From: Actinomycetes bacterium
Lineage (GTDB): Bacteria > Actinomycetota > Actinomycetes > Actinomycetales > Dermatophilaceae
Assembly: GCA_023389095.1 (NCBI GenBank)
Contig: JAEWFB010000486.1
Coordinates: 1-64,000, forward strand
Direction: 5' to 3'
DNA length: 64,000 nucleotides
How positions within the stretch are numbered: the stretch's first letter is position 1; each line of letters opens with the position of its first letter. Below the pieces are notes generated by a model. That model did no database searches and was not told where the DNA came from. It saw only the letters and a program-made list of their open reading frames with translations. This document shows, one piece after another, positions 44,211 to 52,852 of this stretch. Position numbers and translations under genes: made by a program.

Positions 44211-44926
44211 ATGACGCTCGACTCAGCATCGACGCCCGTCGCCCCGAACCGCGTGGGAGTGACGGTCACGCTGGAGAACATCAGCAAGACGTACCGTCTC
44301 GGCGACGGAAGCAGCCTCACGGCCGCCGACGACGTCACCCTCGAGCTGTCGCCGGGGGCCTTCACGTCGGTGGTGGGCGCGTCCGGTTCGGGAAAGTCCA
44401 CGCTGCTTCACCTGATCGGAGCGATCGACAGGCCGGACAGCGGACGGATCATCGTCGGGGGTCTGGACGTCACCGCCCTCGGACGGCGGGAGCTGGCCGA
44501 CTTCCGGGCGGGCGTCGGCTTCATCTTCCAGCAGTTCCACCTCCTGCCTGCGCTGACGGTCACCGACAACGTCCTCGCGCCGCTCGTCGGGCGCAGGTCG
44601 TCCTTCGACCGACACGAGAGGGCCCGTGAGCTCATCGCGGCCGTGGGACTCAGCGGTCGTGAGGCCGCGCTCCCTCACAGCTGTCCGGTGGCCAGCAGCA
44701 GCGCGTCGCCATCGCGCGAGCGCTCATCGCCTCACCGGCCCTGATCCTGGCGGACGAACCCACGGGCAACCTGGACTCGTCGACGTCCGACGAGATCACC
44801 GAGCTGTTGACCTCGCTCCAACGCGAGCGCGGAACGACGCTCGTCATGGCCACCCACGATCTCGACCTCGCGCACACCGCCGACCATGTCGTCCACATCC
44901 AGGACGGCCGGCCGTCGATCACGTGA
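44211..44926 (+). pseudogene. Frameshifted ATP-binding protein of a MacB/LolD-type exporter
   Basis: The first 157 or so codons encode a typical LolD/MacB ATPase: Walker A VGASGSGKSTLLHLIGAID, GVGFIFQQFHLLPALTV. At about 44680 the signature that should read [19 protein letters not shown] is split: CTCCCTCACAG is in frame 1, and CTGTCCGGTGGCCAGCAG continues in another frame with Walker B ([15 protein letters not shown]) and the H-loop (VMATHDLDL) to a stop at 44924-44926. One missing base explains it (CACAG instead of CACCAG). As written, the protein stops early at 44744 without Walker B. It could be a true mutation or a sequencing error; the rest of the gene is intact and family-like. Confidence 0.85.
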
Positions 44927-45026
44927 ACAGGAACCGCGAGTGTGCGCGTCGCTGACGTCGTGAGCGTCCCGGACGCGGGTCCGGCCCGACCCGGCTGAGA
45001 CCGTGCGTTCGCCCGATCGCCGGTGG

Positions 45027-45476
45027 TCAGGCCGAGGGGCCCGACGGCCTCTGCTGGCCGGCCAGGTCGAGGAGCCGGTCGCGCAGCCACCGGTGCCCGG
45101 CGTCCTGGTCGGTGCGGGAGGTCCAGGCCATGATCTCGGTGATGGGCTGCAGCCGGGGGATCGGCGGCTCCAGCAGACGGATGCCGGCCGCCTCGCCGAT
45201 GTGCAGCGCCAGCCGTTCGTGGACGAGCGTGATGAGACGAGTTCCCCTGAGCAGGAAGGGTGCCAGGCCGAAGCCGGCCGTGATCTCCGTGTTGCGGGGC
45301 ACGCCCAGGAAGTCCAGCTGCATCTCGGCCAGGGACCGCCGATGGCCTGAGGAGGTCGCGAGGTAGGGCAGCGTGCTGAACTGCTCGAGGGTGATCTCGT
45401 CGCCGACCTCCGGGTGGTTCTCGTCGACGGCCACGACGTACCGGTCACGGAAGAGCGTCCGGTAGTGGAACTGCCC
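45027..45476 (-). pseudogene. LysR-type regulator, C-terminal fragment
   Basis: About 150 codons encode the distal half of a LysR substrate-binding domain: FHYRTLFRDRYVVAVDENHP, then EQFSTLPYLATSSG, EITAGFGLAPFLLRGTRLIT and a normal C-terminus with stop at 45027. The N-terminal winged helix and the first half of the effector domain (about 150 residues) are absent. Beyond 45476 the frame continues only as an antisense reading of a hydantoinase fragment. Recognisable LysR sequence stops exactly where the hydantoinase fragment begins, so the gene was cut by a deletion or inversion. Confidence 0.78.
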
Positions 45477-46676
45477 GACGGGGTCGTGCACACCCGCGAC
45501 TTCCTCGAGCACGACGGGCACGAGAACGTGCTGCACGTCATCGACTGCGTCCTCACCAAGCGCGGCGACAGCCTCGCGTTCGACTTCTCCGGCTCCTCGC
45601 CGCAGGCCCACGGCTTCGTCAACTGCTCCCGTGCCGGGCTCGTCGGCGGCGTCGCCGGCGCGGTCATCCCGACGCTCGGCTTCGGGATCCCCTGGAACGA
45701 GGGGATGCTGAGGCCGGTGTCCATCAAGGCACCCGACGGGTTGGTCTGCACCGCAGTGCCGCCCGCGCCGGTGGGCTCCGCCACCGTCGAGGCCGTGTGG
45801 ACCGTCAGCAACGTCGTCTCCGCCGCCCTCAACCGGCTGCTGCTCGCCTCTCCCGCGTACGCCCACCGCGCCCAGGCGGTCGGGCTGACGGTGTCGGTGC
45901 CGCAGGCCGAGGCGCTCGTCATGACCCACGGCGCGGAGGTGCCCAACTCGGCCGGCCTCGGTGGGGGCCTGCCCGGCGGCCTCGTCCACCAGCGCTTCAC
46001 GGCCTCCGGGCGGCCGGTGGCCGAGCTCGGCCCGAAGCCCGGCTCGTTCCCGATCACCCCCGACGACCTCTTCGAGGTCACGTGGCAGGGCGGTGGGGGC
46101 CTCGGCGACCCCCTCGACCGCGATCCCGCCGACGTGCTCGCCGACGTCCGCTACGGCGTCGTCTCCGTCGAGTCGGCCCGTGAGACCTACGGCGTGGTCC
46201 TGGCCGAGTCGGGGGAGGCCGTCGACGCCGCGGCCACCACGGCCGCGCGCCGCGCCGTCCGAGCGGCCCGGCTCGGGGTCTACCTCGATGCCGTCGCAGA
46301 CCCGGCCCCGGTGCGAGATGCCTTGCCGGCAGGGACGATCCGCCTCGCCGACCGCATCGTCGCCTCGTACGACGAGGCGGCCGGCTGGGAGGTCCGCACG
46401 CTCGACGGCGCGGCCCTGGCCCGCGGGTCGACCCGCTGGCGCGAGGGGGCCCACCGCTTCGCGCTGACGCTCCCGGCGGCGTCGGGCCGGTCGCTGCACG
46501 CGGAGCTCACGGTCACCGGGTGGGCGTGCCCGCTGACCGGCGCCCTGCTCGGCGTCGACGTCCACCTGCGCGGACAGGGGCCGTTCCACGACCTCGACCT
46601 CGGCCCCCTCGTCCCGCTCCGGACCTCGCCCCCGACTCCGCCCAGGACCTCGACCTCGAAGGAAGGCCTCTCATGA
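45471..46676 (+). pseudogene. Hydantoinase B/oxoprolinase-type subunit, C-terminal fragment
   Basis: About 400 residues match the C-terminal two thirds of HyuB-type ATP-dependent hydantoinase/N-methylhydantoinase subunits: ELPDGVVHTRDFLEHDGHE, LAFDFSGSSPQAHGFVNC, GIPWNEGMLRPVSI, then FEVTWQGGGGLGDPLDRDP. Full subunits are about 550-600 residues; the first 170 or so and the partner A subunit are missing. The apparent in-frame ATG at 45414 lies in LysR sequence and is not credible. The 3' end is intact and overlaps the next gene start (ATGA), so the original operon order was hydantoinase B then BKACE. Confidence 0.78.
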
Positions 46677-47575
46677 CCCGCAAGGTGATCCTCACCGTCG
46701 CCCCGACCGGCGGCATGGCGACGAAGGCGCAGTCTCCACACCTGCCGGTCACCCCGCAGGAGATCGCCGACGACGTCGCCCGGTGCTGGGAGGCCGGCGC
46801 CGGCGTCGTCGCCGTGCACGCGCGACGGGCGGACGGGCTCGCCACGTGCGACCCCGAGGTCTACTCGCAGATCAACGCGCTCATCCGCGAGCGCACCGAC
46901 ATCGTCATCAACAACTCGACCGGGGGAGGCATCCACGGCGACCTGCCGGTCCGCCTCAACGACGACCTGTGGGAGCTCGACTGGAACGAGCGCATCAAGG
47001 GCATCGAAGGCGTCGGCTGCGAGATGGCCACCCTCGACTCGCACACGATCACCGCCACCTTCGAGGGCCGCGAGCACCTCGTGACGACGACGCCCGCACG
47101 GTCGCGGTGGCTCGTCGAGCAGATGGCGCAGCGGGGCATCAAGCCGGAGTGGGAGGTGTTCGACCTGGGCCACATCCTGTCCGACTTCACGACCCTGACC
47201 GCGGAGGGGCTCGACACCGCTCCCTACTACTGCAACATCGTGCTGGGCGGGCAGCGCGCGTTCCAGGGCGGCCTGCCCTACACCCCGAAGATCCTCCAGC
47301 TGCTCGTCGAGCACCTGCCCGAAGGAACCATCTGGGGCGTCTCGGGCATCGGGCCCACCCAGCTGCCGGCGACCACGCACGGGCTGCTGCTCGGCGGGCA
47401 CATGCGCGTCGGGTTGGAGGACAACCTCTACTACTCGAAGGGTCGGCTCGCGACCAACCTCGAGCTGGTCGAGCGGGCGGTCCGGATCATCACCGAGCTC
47501 GGGTACGAGCTGGCGACCCCGAGCGAGGCCCGGAGCATGCTGGGGCTGAAGCAGCTCGAGCCGGTGACCGCGTGA
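46673..47575 (+). CDS. BKACE-family beta-keto acid cleavage enzyme (DUF849)
   Basis: A 300-residue TIM-barrel enzyme of the 3-keto-5-aminohexanoate cleavage family, which condenses a beta-keto acid with acetyl-CoA and splits it into acetoacetate and a new CoA ester. Recognisable parts are [38 protein letters not shown] and [12 protein letters not shown]. The zinc motif, usually H-x-H-x-R, here reads AVHARRADG, so the first histidine is replaced by alanine. ATG 46673 follows GGAAGG and overlaps the hydantoinase fragment. Its stop overlaps a thioesterase gene; BKACE plus thioesterase is the pairing known from carnitine breakdown, but no carnitine dehydrogenase is seen. Confidence 0.87.
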   Translation: MTRKVILTVAPTGGMATKAQSPHLPVTPQEIADDVARCWEAGAGVVAVHARRADGLATCDPEVYSQINALIRERTDIVINNSTGGGIHGDLPVRLNDDLWELDWNERIKGIEGVGCEMATLDSHTITATFEGREHLVTTTPARSRWLVEQMAQRGIKPEWEVFDLGHILSDFTTLTAEGLDTAPYYCNIVLGGQRAFQGGLPYTPKILQLLVEHLPEGTIWGVSGIGPTQLPATTHGLLLGGHMRVGLEDNLYYSKGRLATNLELVERAVRIITELGYELATPSEARSMLGLKQLEPVTA

Positions 47576-47976
47576 GTGCGCACCGGGCCGGTGGCGTCGT
47601 CCGCTTCTCCGAGACAGACGCGTCCGGCCGGTTCCACTACACCCACGCCCTGACGTGGGCCGAGAACGCCGAGCACGAGCTGTACCGGGCGGCAGGCCTC
47701 CCCGTGGAATCGTTCCCGAGGCGTGCCGTGAGCGCGACCTTCGAGCGCCCGCTCCGACACGGTGACGCCTACGTGGTGGAGCTCGCCGTGGCGAAGGTGG
47801 GCACGTCGTCGATCACGTGGACGTGGCGGGTGCTGCACGAAGGGCAGCCGGCCGTGACCGGCACGCACACGGTCGTGCACGTGGACGCGGCCGGTCGCCC
47901 GGCTCCCGTACCGGAGCGACTGTGGGCACATCTTCCCGAATACGATTTCTCGGCTTTAGGCTTCGGTCGGAAGTAG
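47572..47976 (+). CDS. Hotdog-fold acyl-CoA thioesterase
   Basis: A 134-residue 4-hydroxybenzoyl-CoA-type thioesterase. The N-terminal [30 protein letters not shown] has the catalytic aspartate/thioesterase signature in the place of the family motif F-x-D-x-D-x-x-G-H. It would hydrolyse the CoA ester made by the BKACE enzyme. GTG 47572 overlaps the BKACE stop (GTGA). The length is normal. It is followed 20 bp later by a LacI regulator that belongs to the next locus. Confidence 0.83.
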   Translation: MSAHRAGGVVRFSETDASGRFHYTHALTWAENAEHELYRAAGLPVESFPRRAVSATFERPLRHGDAYVVELAVAKVGTSSITWTWRVLHEGQPAVTGTHTVVHVDAAGRPAPVPERLWAHLPEYDFSALGFGRK

Positions 47977-47996
47977 CGCCGAGCTCGGGAGGCCTT

Positions 47997-49031
47997 GTGC
48001 CGAAGATGAAGGACGTCGCGGCCCTGGCAGGGGTGTCGCCGGCCACGGTCTCGCGCGTGCTGAACGGGGTGGCTTCCGTCGACGAGGCACTGGCCGAGCG
48101 GGTCCGCGACGCGGCTCGCCAGCTCGACTACCGCGCGAACGGCGTCGCCAGGAGCCTGCGGCTGCAGCGGACGGACGTCTGGGCCCTCATCATCTCCGAC
48201 ATCGAGAACCCGTTCTTCACCTCGGTCGCCCGCGGGGTCGAGGACATCGCCCAGCGGGCCGGCTTCTCGGTGATCCTGTGCAACACCGACGGCAACCCCG
48301 AGAAGGAGGCGCGCTACCTCGACGTCGCCGAGCGCGAGCAGGTGTCGGGGGTCGTCATGTCACCGAACCGCTCGGGCATCGACATCTCGCGCCTCATGGC
48401 CGCCTCGATTCCCGTGGTCGCGGTCGACCGCCACCTCGACCAACCGGTCGACACCGTCGTGGTCGACTCCGAGCACGGGGCAGAGGAGGCCACCCGGCAC
48501 CTGTTCGAGCAGGGGTGGCAGCGGCCGGCCTGCGTCACCGGTCCGGCCGCGACCGAGACGGCGGAGCGGCGGCTCGAGGGCTACCGCCGGGCCTGGCGGG
48601 CGCATCGCGGCCGGCCGCTCGTCTCGCTCGTCAAGCACACGGACTACAACGCCGAGACCGCTCGGACGGCCGTGGCCTCCCTCCTGCGGCTGGCCACGCC
48701 GCCCGACTCCTTCTTCGTCGCGAACTCGCTCATGGCCCTCGGGGCGCTGGAGGAGTTCCGTGAGCGCGGGATCGTGCCCGGCCGCGACGTCGGGCTCATC
48801 GCTTTCGACGACGCGCCGTGGGCGCGGTTCGTCGACCCACCGATGTCGGTCGTCGCCCAGCCGGCCTACGACATCGGGTGCCGCGCGGGGGAGCTGCTGC
48901 TCGAGCGGGTGCGCGCGCACGGCCATGGCCGACCGGCCGAGACCGTCGTCCTGGAGACCTCGCTCGTCATCCGGGCCAGCTCGCAGCGGGCGGGAGCGGG
49001 CCAGGGCGCTCGACGGCGGCGTCGGGCCTGA
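47997..49031 (+). CDS. LacI-family regulator of the D-arabinan locus
   Basis: A 344-residue LacI regulator. The helix-turn-helix is MKDVAALAGVSPATVSRVLNGVASVDEALAERV (about 4-36), with hinge ANGVARSLRLQRT. The effector domain carries IISDIENPFFTSVARGVEDIA and GLIAFDDAPWARFVDPPMSVV; a basic tail ends the protein. GTG 47997 follows GGGAGG. Three GAGAAATCGATT-type palindromes downstream, at 49085, 52795 and 52824, are its likely operators. The first sits just after the gene and before the GH172 gene, so GH172, GH116 and the sugar kinase are probable targets. Effector unknown, presumably D-arabinose or an oligosaccharide. Confidence 0.9.
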   Translation: MPKMKDVAALAGVSPATVSRVLNGVASVDEALAERVRDAARQLDYRANGVARSLRLQRTDVWALIISDIENPFFTSVARGVEDIAQRAGFSVILCNTDGNPEKEARYLDVAEREQVSGVVMSPNRSGIDISRLMAASIPVVAVDRHLDQPVDTVVVDSEHGAEEATRHLFEQGWQRPACVTGPAATETAERRLEGYRRAWRAHRGRPLVSLVKHTDYNAETARTAVASLLRLATPPDSFFVANSLMALGALEEFRERGIVPGRDVGLIAFDDAPWARFVDPPMSVVAQPAYDIGCRAGELLLERVRAHGHGRPAETVVLETSLVIRASSQRAGAGQGARRRRRA

Positions 49032-49084
49032 CCCGTTCGGACGGGTGGTTGACCAGCGTCGTCGAGTGACCTAGGTTCTCGCGT

Positions 49085-49100
49085 GAGAAATCGATTGCTC
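49085..49100. promoter_or_regulatory. LacI-type operator 1 of the D-arabinan locus
   Basis: GAGAAATCGATTGCTC is a near-perfect palindrome around ATCGAT. It overlaps a possible GTG start of the GH172 frame (49083), which argues that translation really starts downstream at 49158. Confidence 0.65.
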
Positions 49101-49157
49101 GCGACAGCTGCTCGTTTCAGCGCCACGCGGGTCGACATACCCCAGGAGCCCTTGGCA

Positions 49158-50276
49158 ATGACGCCGCACACCCTGTCGTCCATCGCGACCCTCCGTTCCG
49201 TGGAGACGCGGTCCATCTCGCCGGAGAACTTCGACGGCGCCAAGGGCGGCGGTGGCCGGGCCACCGAAGGGACCGGCGCCGCCTGTGCTCGTGACCTCGG
49301 CACCGGGTGGAAGATCTCCCCGAGCGTCGACGTCGAGGCGAACAGCAGGTTCGACCTCGCGCGCATAGAGGGGGCCGGACGCATCACGCACATCTGGCTC
49401 ACGACGCACCGCAGCAACTGGCGCAGCCTCGTCCTGCGCGCCTACTGGGACGGCGCCGACGAGCCGGCGATCGAGGTGCCGGTCGGCGACTTCTTCTGCA
49501 ACGGGTGGGGCCACTTCGCCCAGGTCAGCTCGGCCATGGTCGCGAGCAACCCCAACGGCGGCTTCAACTGCTACTGGCCCATGCCGTTCCGCGAGGGTGC
49601 ACGCCTCACGATCGAGAACCTCGCCGACCACACGGCCACGGTCTACTACCAGGTGACCTACGAGATCGGCCCCGACGTCGAGGCGCAGGTGGCCGACGCC
49701 GGCTACCTGCACGCCCAGTACCGCAGGAGCAACCCGCTGCCCGACCGTGAGACGCACCCGATCGTCGTGGGGATCGAGGGTCGTGGGCACTACGTCGGCA
49801 CCTACATGGCCTGGGGCGTCAACAGCCCGGGCTGGTGGGGCGAGGGCGAGATCAAGTTCTACGTCGACGGCGACCGCGACCAGCAGGACGGCGCCTGGCC
49901 GACGATCTGCGGCACCGGCACCGAGGACTACTTCGGCGGGGCGTGGAACTTCGACGTGCCGGGGCAGGGCTACACCGCCTACTCGACGCCGTGGCTCGGC
50001 ATGCCGCAGGTGCTGCGGCCCGACGGCCTCTACCACTCGCAGCAGCGGTTCGGCCTCTACCGCTGGCACGTGCCCGACCCGATCCACTTCAGCCAGGACC
50101 TCACCGTCGACATCCAGGCGCTCGGCTGGCGCTCCGGACACCGGTACAACCCGCTCCACGACGACATCGCGTCGACGGCCTTCTTCTACCTCGACCGCCC
50201 CGTGACCAACCGGCCCGAGACCGCGTCCTTCGACGACCTCGAGATCGCCGGCGAGCCGATGGACCCGCTGACCTGA
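49158..50276 (+). CDS. GH172 (DUF2961) glycosidase, probable exo-alpha-D-arabinofuranosidase
   Basis: A 372-residue jelly-roll protein of the DUF2961/GH172 family; characterised members act on alpha-D-arabinofuranosides and alpha-D-fructofuranosides. The two catalytic glutamates likely correspond to Glu229 in WWGEGE and Glu256 in GTGTEDYFGG (assignment from family memory). No signal peptide, so it should trim imported oligosaccharides. ATG 49158 is chosen over the in-frame GTG 49083 because AGGAG lies 10 bases upstream and an operator covers the GTG. It is followed by a GH116 gene two bases after its stop. Neighbouring GH116, GH183 and FucI-like genes favour D-arabinan over fructan. Confidence 0.86.
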   Translation: MTPHTLSSIATLRSVETRSISPENFDGAKGGGGRATEGTGAACARDLGTGWKISPSVDVEANSRFDLARIEGAGRITHIWLTTHRSNWRSLVLRAYWDGADEPAIEVPVGDFFCNGWGHFAQVSSAMVASNPNGGFNCYWPMPFREGARLTIENLADHTATVYYQVTYEIGPDVEAQVADAGYLHAQYRRSNPLPDRETHPIVVGIEGRGHYVGTYMAWGVNSPGWWGEGEIKFYVDGDRDQQDGAWPTICGTGTEDYFGGAWNFDVPGQGYTAYSTPWLGMPQVLRPDGLYHSQQRFGLYRWHVPDPIHFSQDLTVDIQALGWRSGHRYNPLHDDIASTAFFYLDRPVTNRPETASFDDLEIAGEPMDPLT

Positions 50277-50277
50277 C

Positions 50278-52770
50278 GTGACGGATCTCGAGCACGGCGC
50301 CCGCCCCGTCCACCCGTGGGGCTGGCCGACCATCACCACGTACGACGCCGACCACCTGCGTCGGGTCGCCCTCCCGGTCGGCGGTGTCGGGACCGGGACC
50401 GTCAGCCTGGGCGGGCGCGGCAACCTGCAGGACTGGGAGCTGTTCAACCGACCGGCCAAGGGTCACTCGCCCGACTCGTTCCTCGCGGTCCGGGCGGCGG
50501 GTGCCGACGTCCGTGACGGCGTGCAGGTGCGGGTGCTCGAAGGCGTCCTGCCCGACACCGACTACGACGGGCCGCTCGGCAGCCCGACGCCCCTGCACGG
50601 CCTCCCACGGTTCCGGCACGCGTCCTTCGCCGCGGCCTACCCCTTCGGCACGGTGCGGCTCGGCGACCCCGACCTGCCCCTCGAGGTCACGCTGGGCGCC
50701 TTCAACCCACTCGTGCCGGGCGACGCCGGTGCGAGCGGCCTTCCCGTCGCCGTCCTGCGAGTCCGCCTGCGCAACAACGGGTCCCATCCGCTCGACGTGT
50801 CGCTGGCCGCCAGCGTGCAGAACGTCCTCGGGCGTGCTCCGGGAGCCGACGTCCCAGACGGCAACACCGTCTCGCTCGTGCGGCGCCCCCGCGTCACGAC
50901 GCTGCTCGGCCGCACCGCCGTCGCCGCGGACTCGGAGTCGTGGGGCACCCTCGCCCTGGCTCTCCTCGACGCCGAGCCGACCAGCGTGCGCACCACCTGG
51001 GCCAAGCGCTCGTGGGGTGACTCGCTGCTCGAGTTCTGGCAGGACCTCGCCGCGGACGGTCTGCTCGACGAGCCGGACCTGGCGGCTCGGGTCCCGACCG
51101 CGTCCCTGACGACCGGGGCGACGCTCGCGCCGGGGGAGCATCTCGACACGACGCTGCTGCTCGCGTGGCACGTCCCGAACCGGCGGGGCTGGCGCCACGA
51201 CGTCGCGCCGCCGCCCGACCACAGCCACTCCGACGACATCGTCGGCAACCACTACGCGTCGCGGTTCGCCGACGCGTCCGCCGTCGTCGACCACGTCGTG
51301 GAGCACCTCGGCGACCTCGAGGAGCGCAGCCTCGCCCTCCCGCGCGCGGTCGAGGCCTCCGACCTCCCCGTCGCCGTGCAGGACGCCGCCCTGTCCAACC
51401 TCGCCGTCCTCCGCTCGTCGACGTGCTTCCGCATCGAGGACGGCACCTTCCTCGGCTGGGAGGGCAGCATGCTCGACCACGGCAGCTGCCACGGCTCGTG
51501 CACGCACGTGTGGAACTACCAGTACGCGCTCGAGCAGCTGCACCCCGACCTCGCCTGGACGATGCGCGAGGTCGAGCTCGTGCACAGCCTCGACGGCCGG
51601 GGCCTGATGAGCTTCCGCGCCGGGCTGCCGCTCGCCACGGCCGGAACCGGGTGGCGGGTCGCGGCGGCCGACGGCCAGATGGGTGCCCTCGTCAGGCTGC
51701 ACCGCACGTGGCGGCTGTCCGGCGACACCGACCGGCTGCGCACGCTCTGGCCCGCGGCCCGGCGCGCCCTGGAGTTCGCGTGGGTCGAGCGGGGATGGGA
51801 CGCCGACCGTGACGGGGTCATGGAGGGCTGCCAGCACAACACGATGGACGTCGAGTACTACGGTCCGAACGGGGTCGGCCAGTCGTGGTACCTCGCGGCG
51901 CTCGCGGCCTGCGCCGAGCTCGCGGCCGCGGTCGGCGACGACGAGTTCGCGGCCACGTGCGCCGACCTGCGCGACCGTGGCGCCCGGGCGACGGACGCGC
52001 TGCTGTTCAACGGGGAGTACTACCAGCAGGAGATCCGTCCGCCCGGGAGCGTCGGGGCCATCGCCGAGGGGCTGCGCATCCGCTACCCGGGCGACAGCCC
52101 GTGGGTCGGGTCCGACGACCTCGTAGACCCGGTGCTGCAGATCGGGTCCGGCTGCGGCACAGACCAGCTCACGGGGCATGCCATGGCCGTGCTCTCCGGT
52201 CTCGACGACGGGCTGGAGCCCGACCACGCCTCGACGGCGATCCGCTCGGTGCACCGGTACAACCATCGCGCCGACCTGACCGCGCACGTGAACCACATGC
52301 GCAGCTACGCGCTCGGCGGCGAGGCCGGCCTGCTCAACTGCACCTACCCGCGCGGCGAGCGTCCGGCCCGGCCCTTCCCGTACAGCGAGGAGGTCTGGAC
52401 GGGCTTCGAGCACACGGCGGCGGTCGGACTTGCCGTCCAGGGTGACCACGAGCTGGCCGAGCGCGTCGTCGCCGACGTGCGCGACCGGCACGACGGCCGG
52501 CGTCGCAACCCGTTCAACGAGGTCGAGTGCGGCAACCACTACGTCCGGTCGATGGCCTCGTTCGGGCTGCTCCACGCCTGGCCGCGGGCGGTCGCGGACC
52601 GCGTCGGCGACGCGCTGACCGTCGCGCCCGTCCCCGGTCGGTGGGTCGTCGTCGCCGGGGAGCGCGTCGGGCACGTCGTCGTGTCCGAGGGCGCCGACGG
52701 GCGGTGTCAGGCCGCGTACGAGGCCGTTCTCGGCGACCCGTGGGCGACCGTCCGCGTCGCTCCGCGCTGA
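50278..52770 (+). CDS. GH116 glycosidase, probable exo-beta-D-arabinofuranosidase
   Basis: An 830-residue GH116 protein. The N-terminal beta-sandwich (DUF608-like region, about 15-330) begins LPVGGVGTGTVSLGGRGNLQDWELFNRP. The C-terminal (alpha/alpha)6 barrel (about 380-790) contains FLGWEGSMLDHGSCHGSCTHVWNYQYAL, with the likely nucleophile Glu, and GCQHNTMDVEYYGPNG, with the likely acid/base Asp. GH116 includes beta-glucosidases, glucosylceramidases and, in D-arabinan degraders, exo-beta-D-arabinofuranosidases that remove the terminal beta-1,2-linked residue. No signal peptide. GTG 50278 lies 2 bases after the GH172 stop, so translation is coupled. Specificity is inferred from the locus. Confidence 0.86.
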   Translation: MTDLEHGARPVHPWGWPTITTYDADHLRRVALPVGGVGTGTVSLGGRGNLQDWELFNRPAKGHSPDSFLAVRAAGADVRDGVQVRVLEGVLPDTDYDGPLGSPTPLHGLPRFRHASFAAAYPFGTVRLGDPDLPLEVTLGAFNPLVPGDAGASGLPVAVLRVRLRNNGSHPLDVSLAASVQNVLGRAPGADVPDGNTVSLVRRPRVTTLLGRTAVAADSESWGTLALALLDAEPTSVRTTWAKRSWGDSLLEFWQDLAADGLLDEPDLAARVPTASLTTGATLAPGEHLDTTLLLAWHVPNRRGWRHDVAPPPDHSHSDDIVGNHYASRFADASAVVDHVVEHLGDLEERSLALPRAVEASDLPVAVQDAALSNLAVLRSSTCFRIEDGTFLGWEGSMLDHGSCHGSCTHVWNYQYALEQLHPDLAWTMREVELVHSLDGRGLMSFRAGLPLATAGTGWRVAAADGQMGALVRLHRTWRLSGDTDRLRTLWPAARRALEFAWVERGWDADRDGVMEGCQHNTMDVEYYGPNGVGQSWYLAALAACAELAAAVGDDEFAATCADLRDRGARATDALLFNGEYYQQEIRPPGSVGAIAEGLRIRYPGDSPWVGSDDLVDPVLQIGSGCGTDQLTGHAMAVLSGLDDGLEPDHASTAIRSVHRYNHRADLTAHVNHMRSYALGGEAGLLNCTYPRGERPARPFPYSEEVWTGFEHTAAVGLAVQGDHELAERVVADVRDRHDGRRRNPFNEVECGNHYVRSMASFGLLHAWPRAVADRVGDALTVAPVPGRWVVVAGERVGHVVVSEGADGRCQAAYEAVLGDPWATVRVAPR

Positions 52771-52794
52771 TCCGAGCGCCGGGACCATCACGGT

Positions 52795-52810
52795 GAGAAA
52801 TCGATTCCTC
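52795..52810. promoter_or_regulatory. LacI-type operator 2a of the D-arabinan locus
   Basis: GAGAAATCGATTCCTC shares its first 12 bases with the site at 49085. It is in tandem with 52824-52839, 29 bp centre to centre, in the gap before the kinase gene. Confidence 0.62.
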
Positions 52811-52823
52811 AAAACCGTTGTGG

Positions 52824-52839
52824 GAGAAATCGATTTCTG
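52824..52839. promoter_or_regulatory. LacI-type operator 2b of the D-arabinan locus
   Basis: GAGAAATCGATTTCTG carries the perfect inner palindrome AGAAATCGATTTCT and is the best copy of the three. It ends 13 bases before the kinase ATG, so repression here would block an internal promoter of the operon. Confidence 0.68.
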
Positions 52840-52852
52840 CCAGACTCCCCGC

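Noticed and set aside
45414..45470. ATG 45414 as true start of the hydantoinase-like protein
   Set aside because: This segment is antisense LysR coding sequence; hydantoinase similarity begins only at about 45465-45471.
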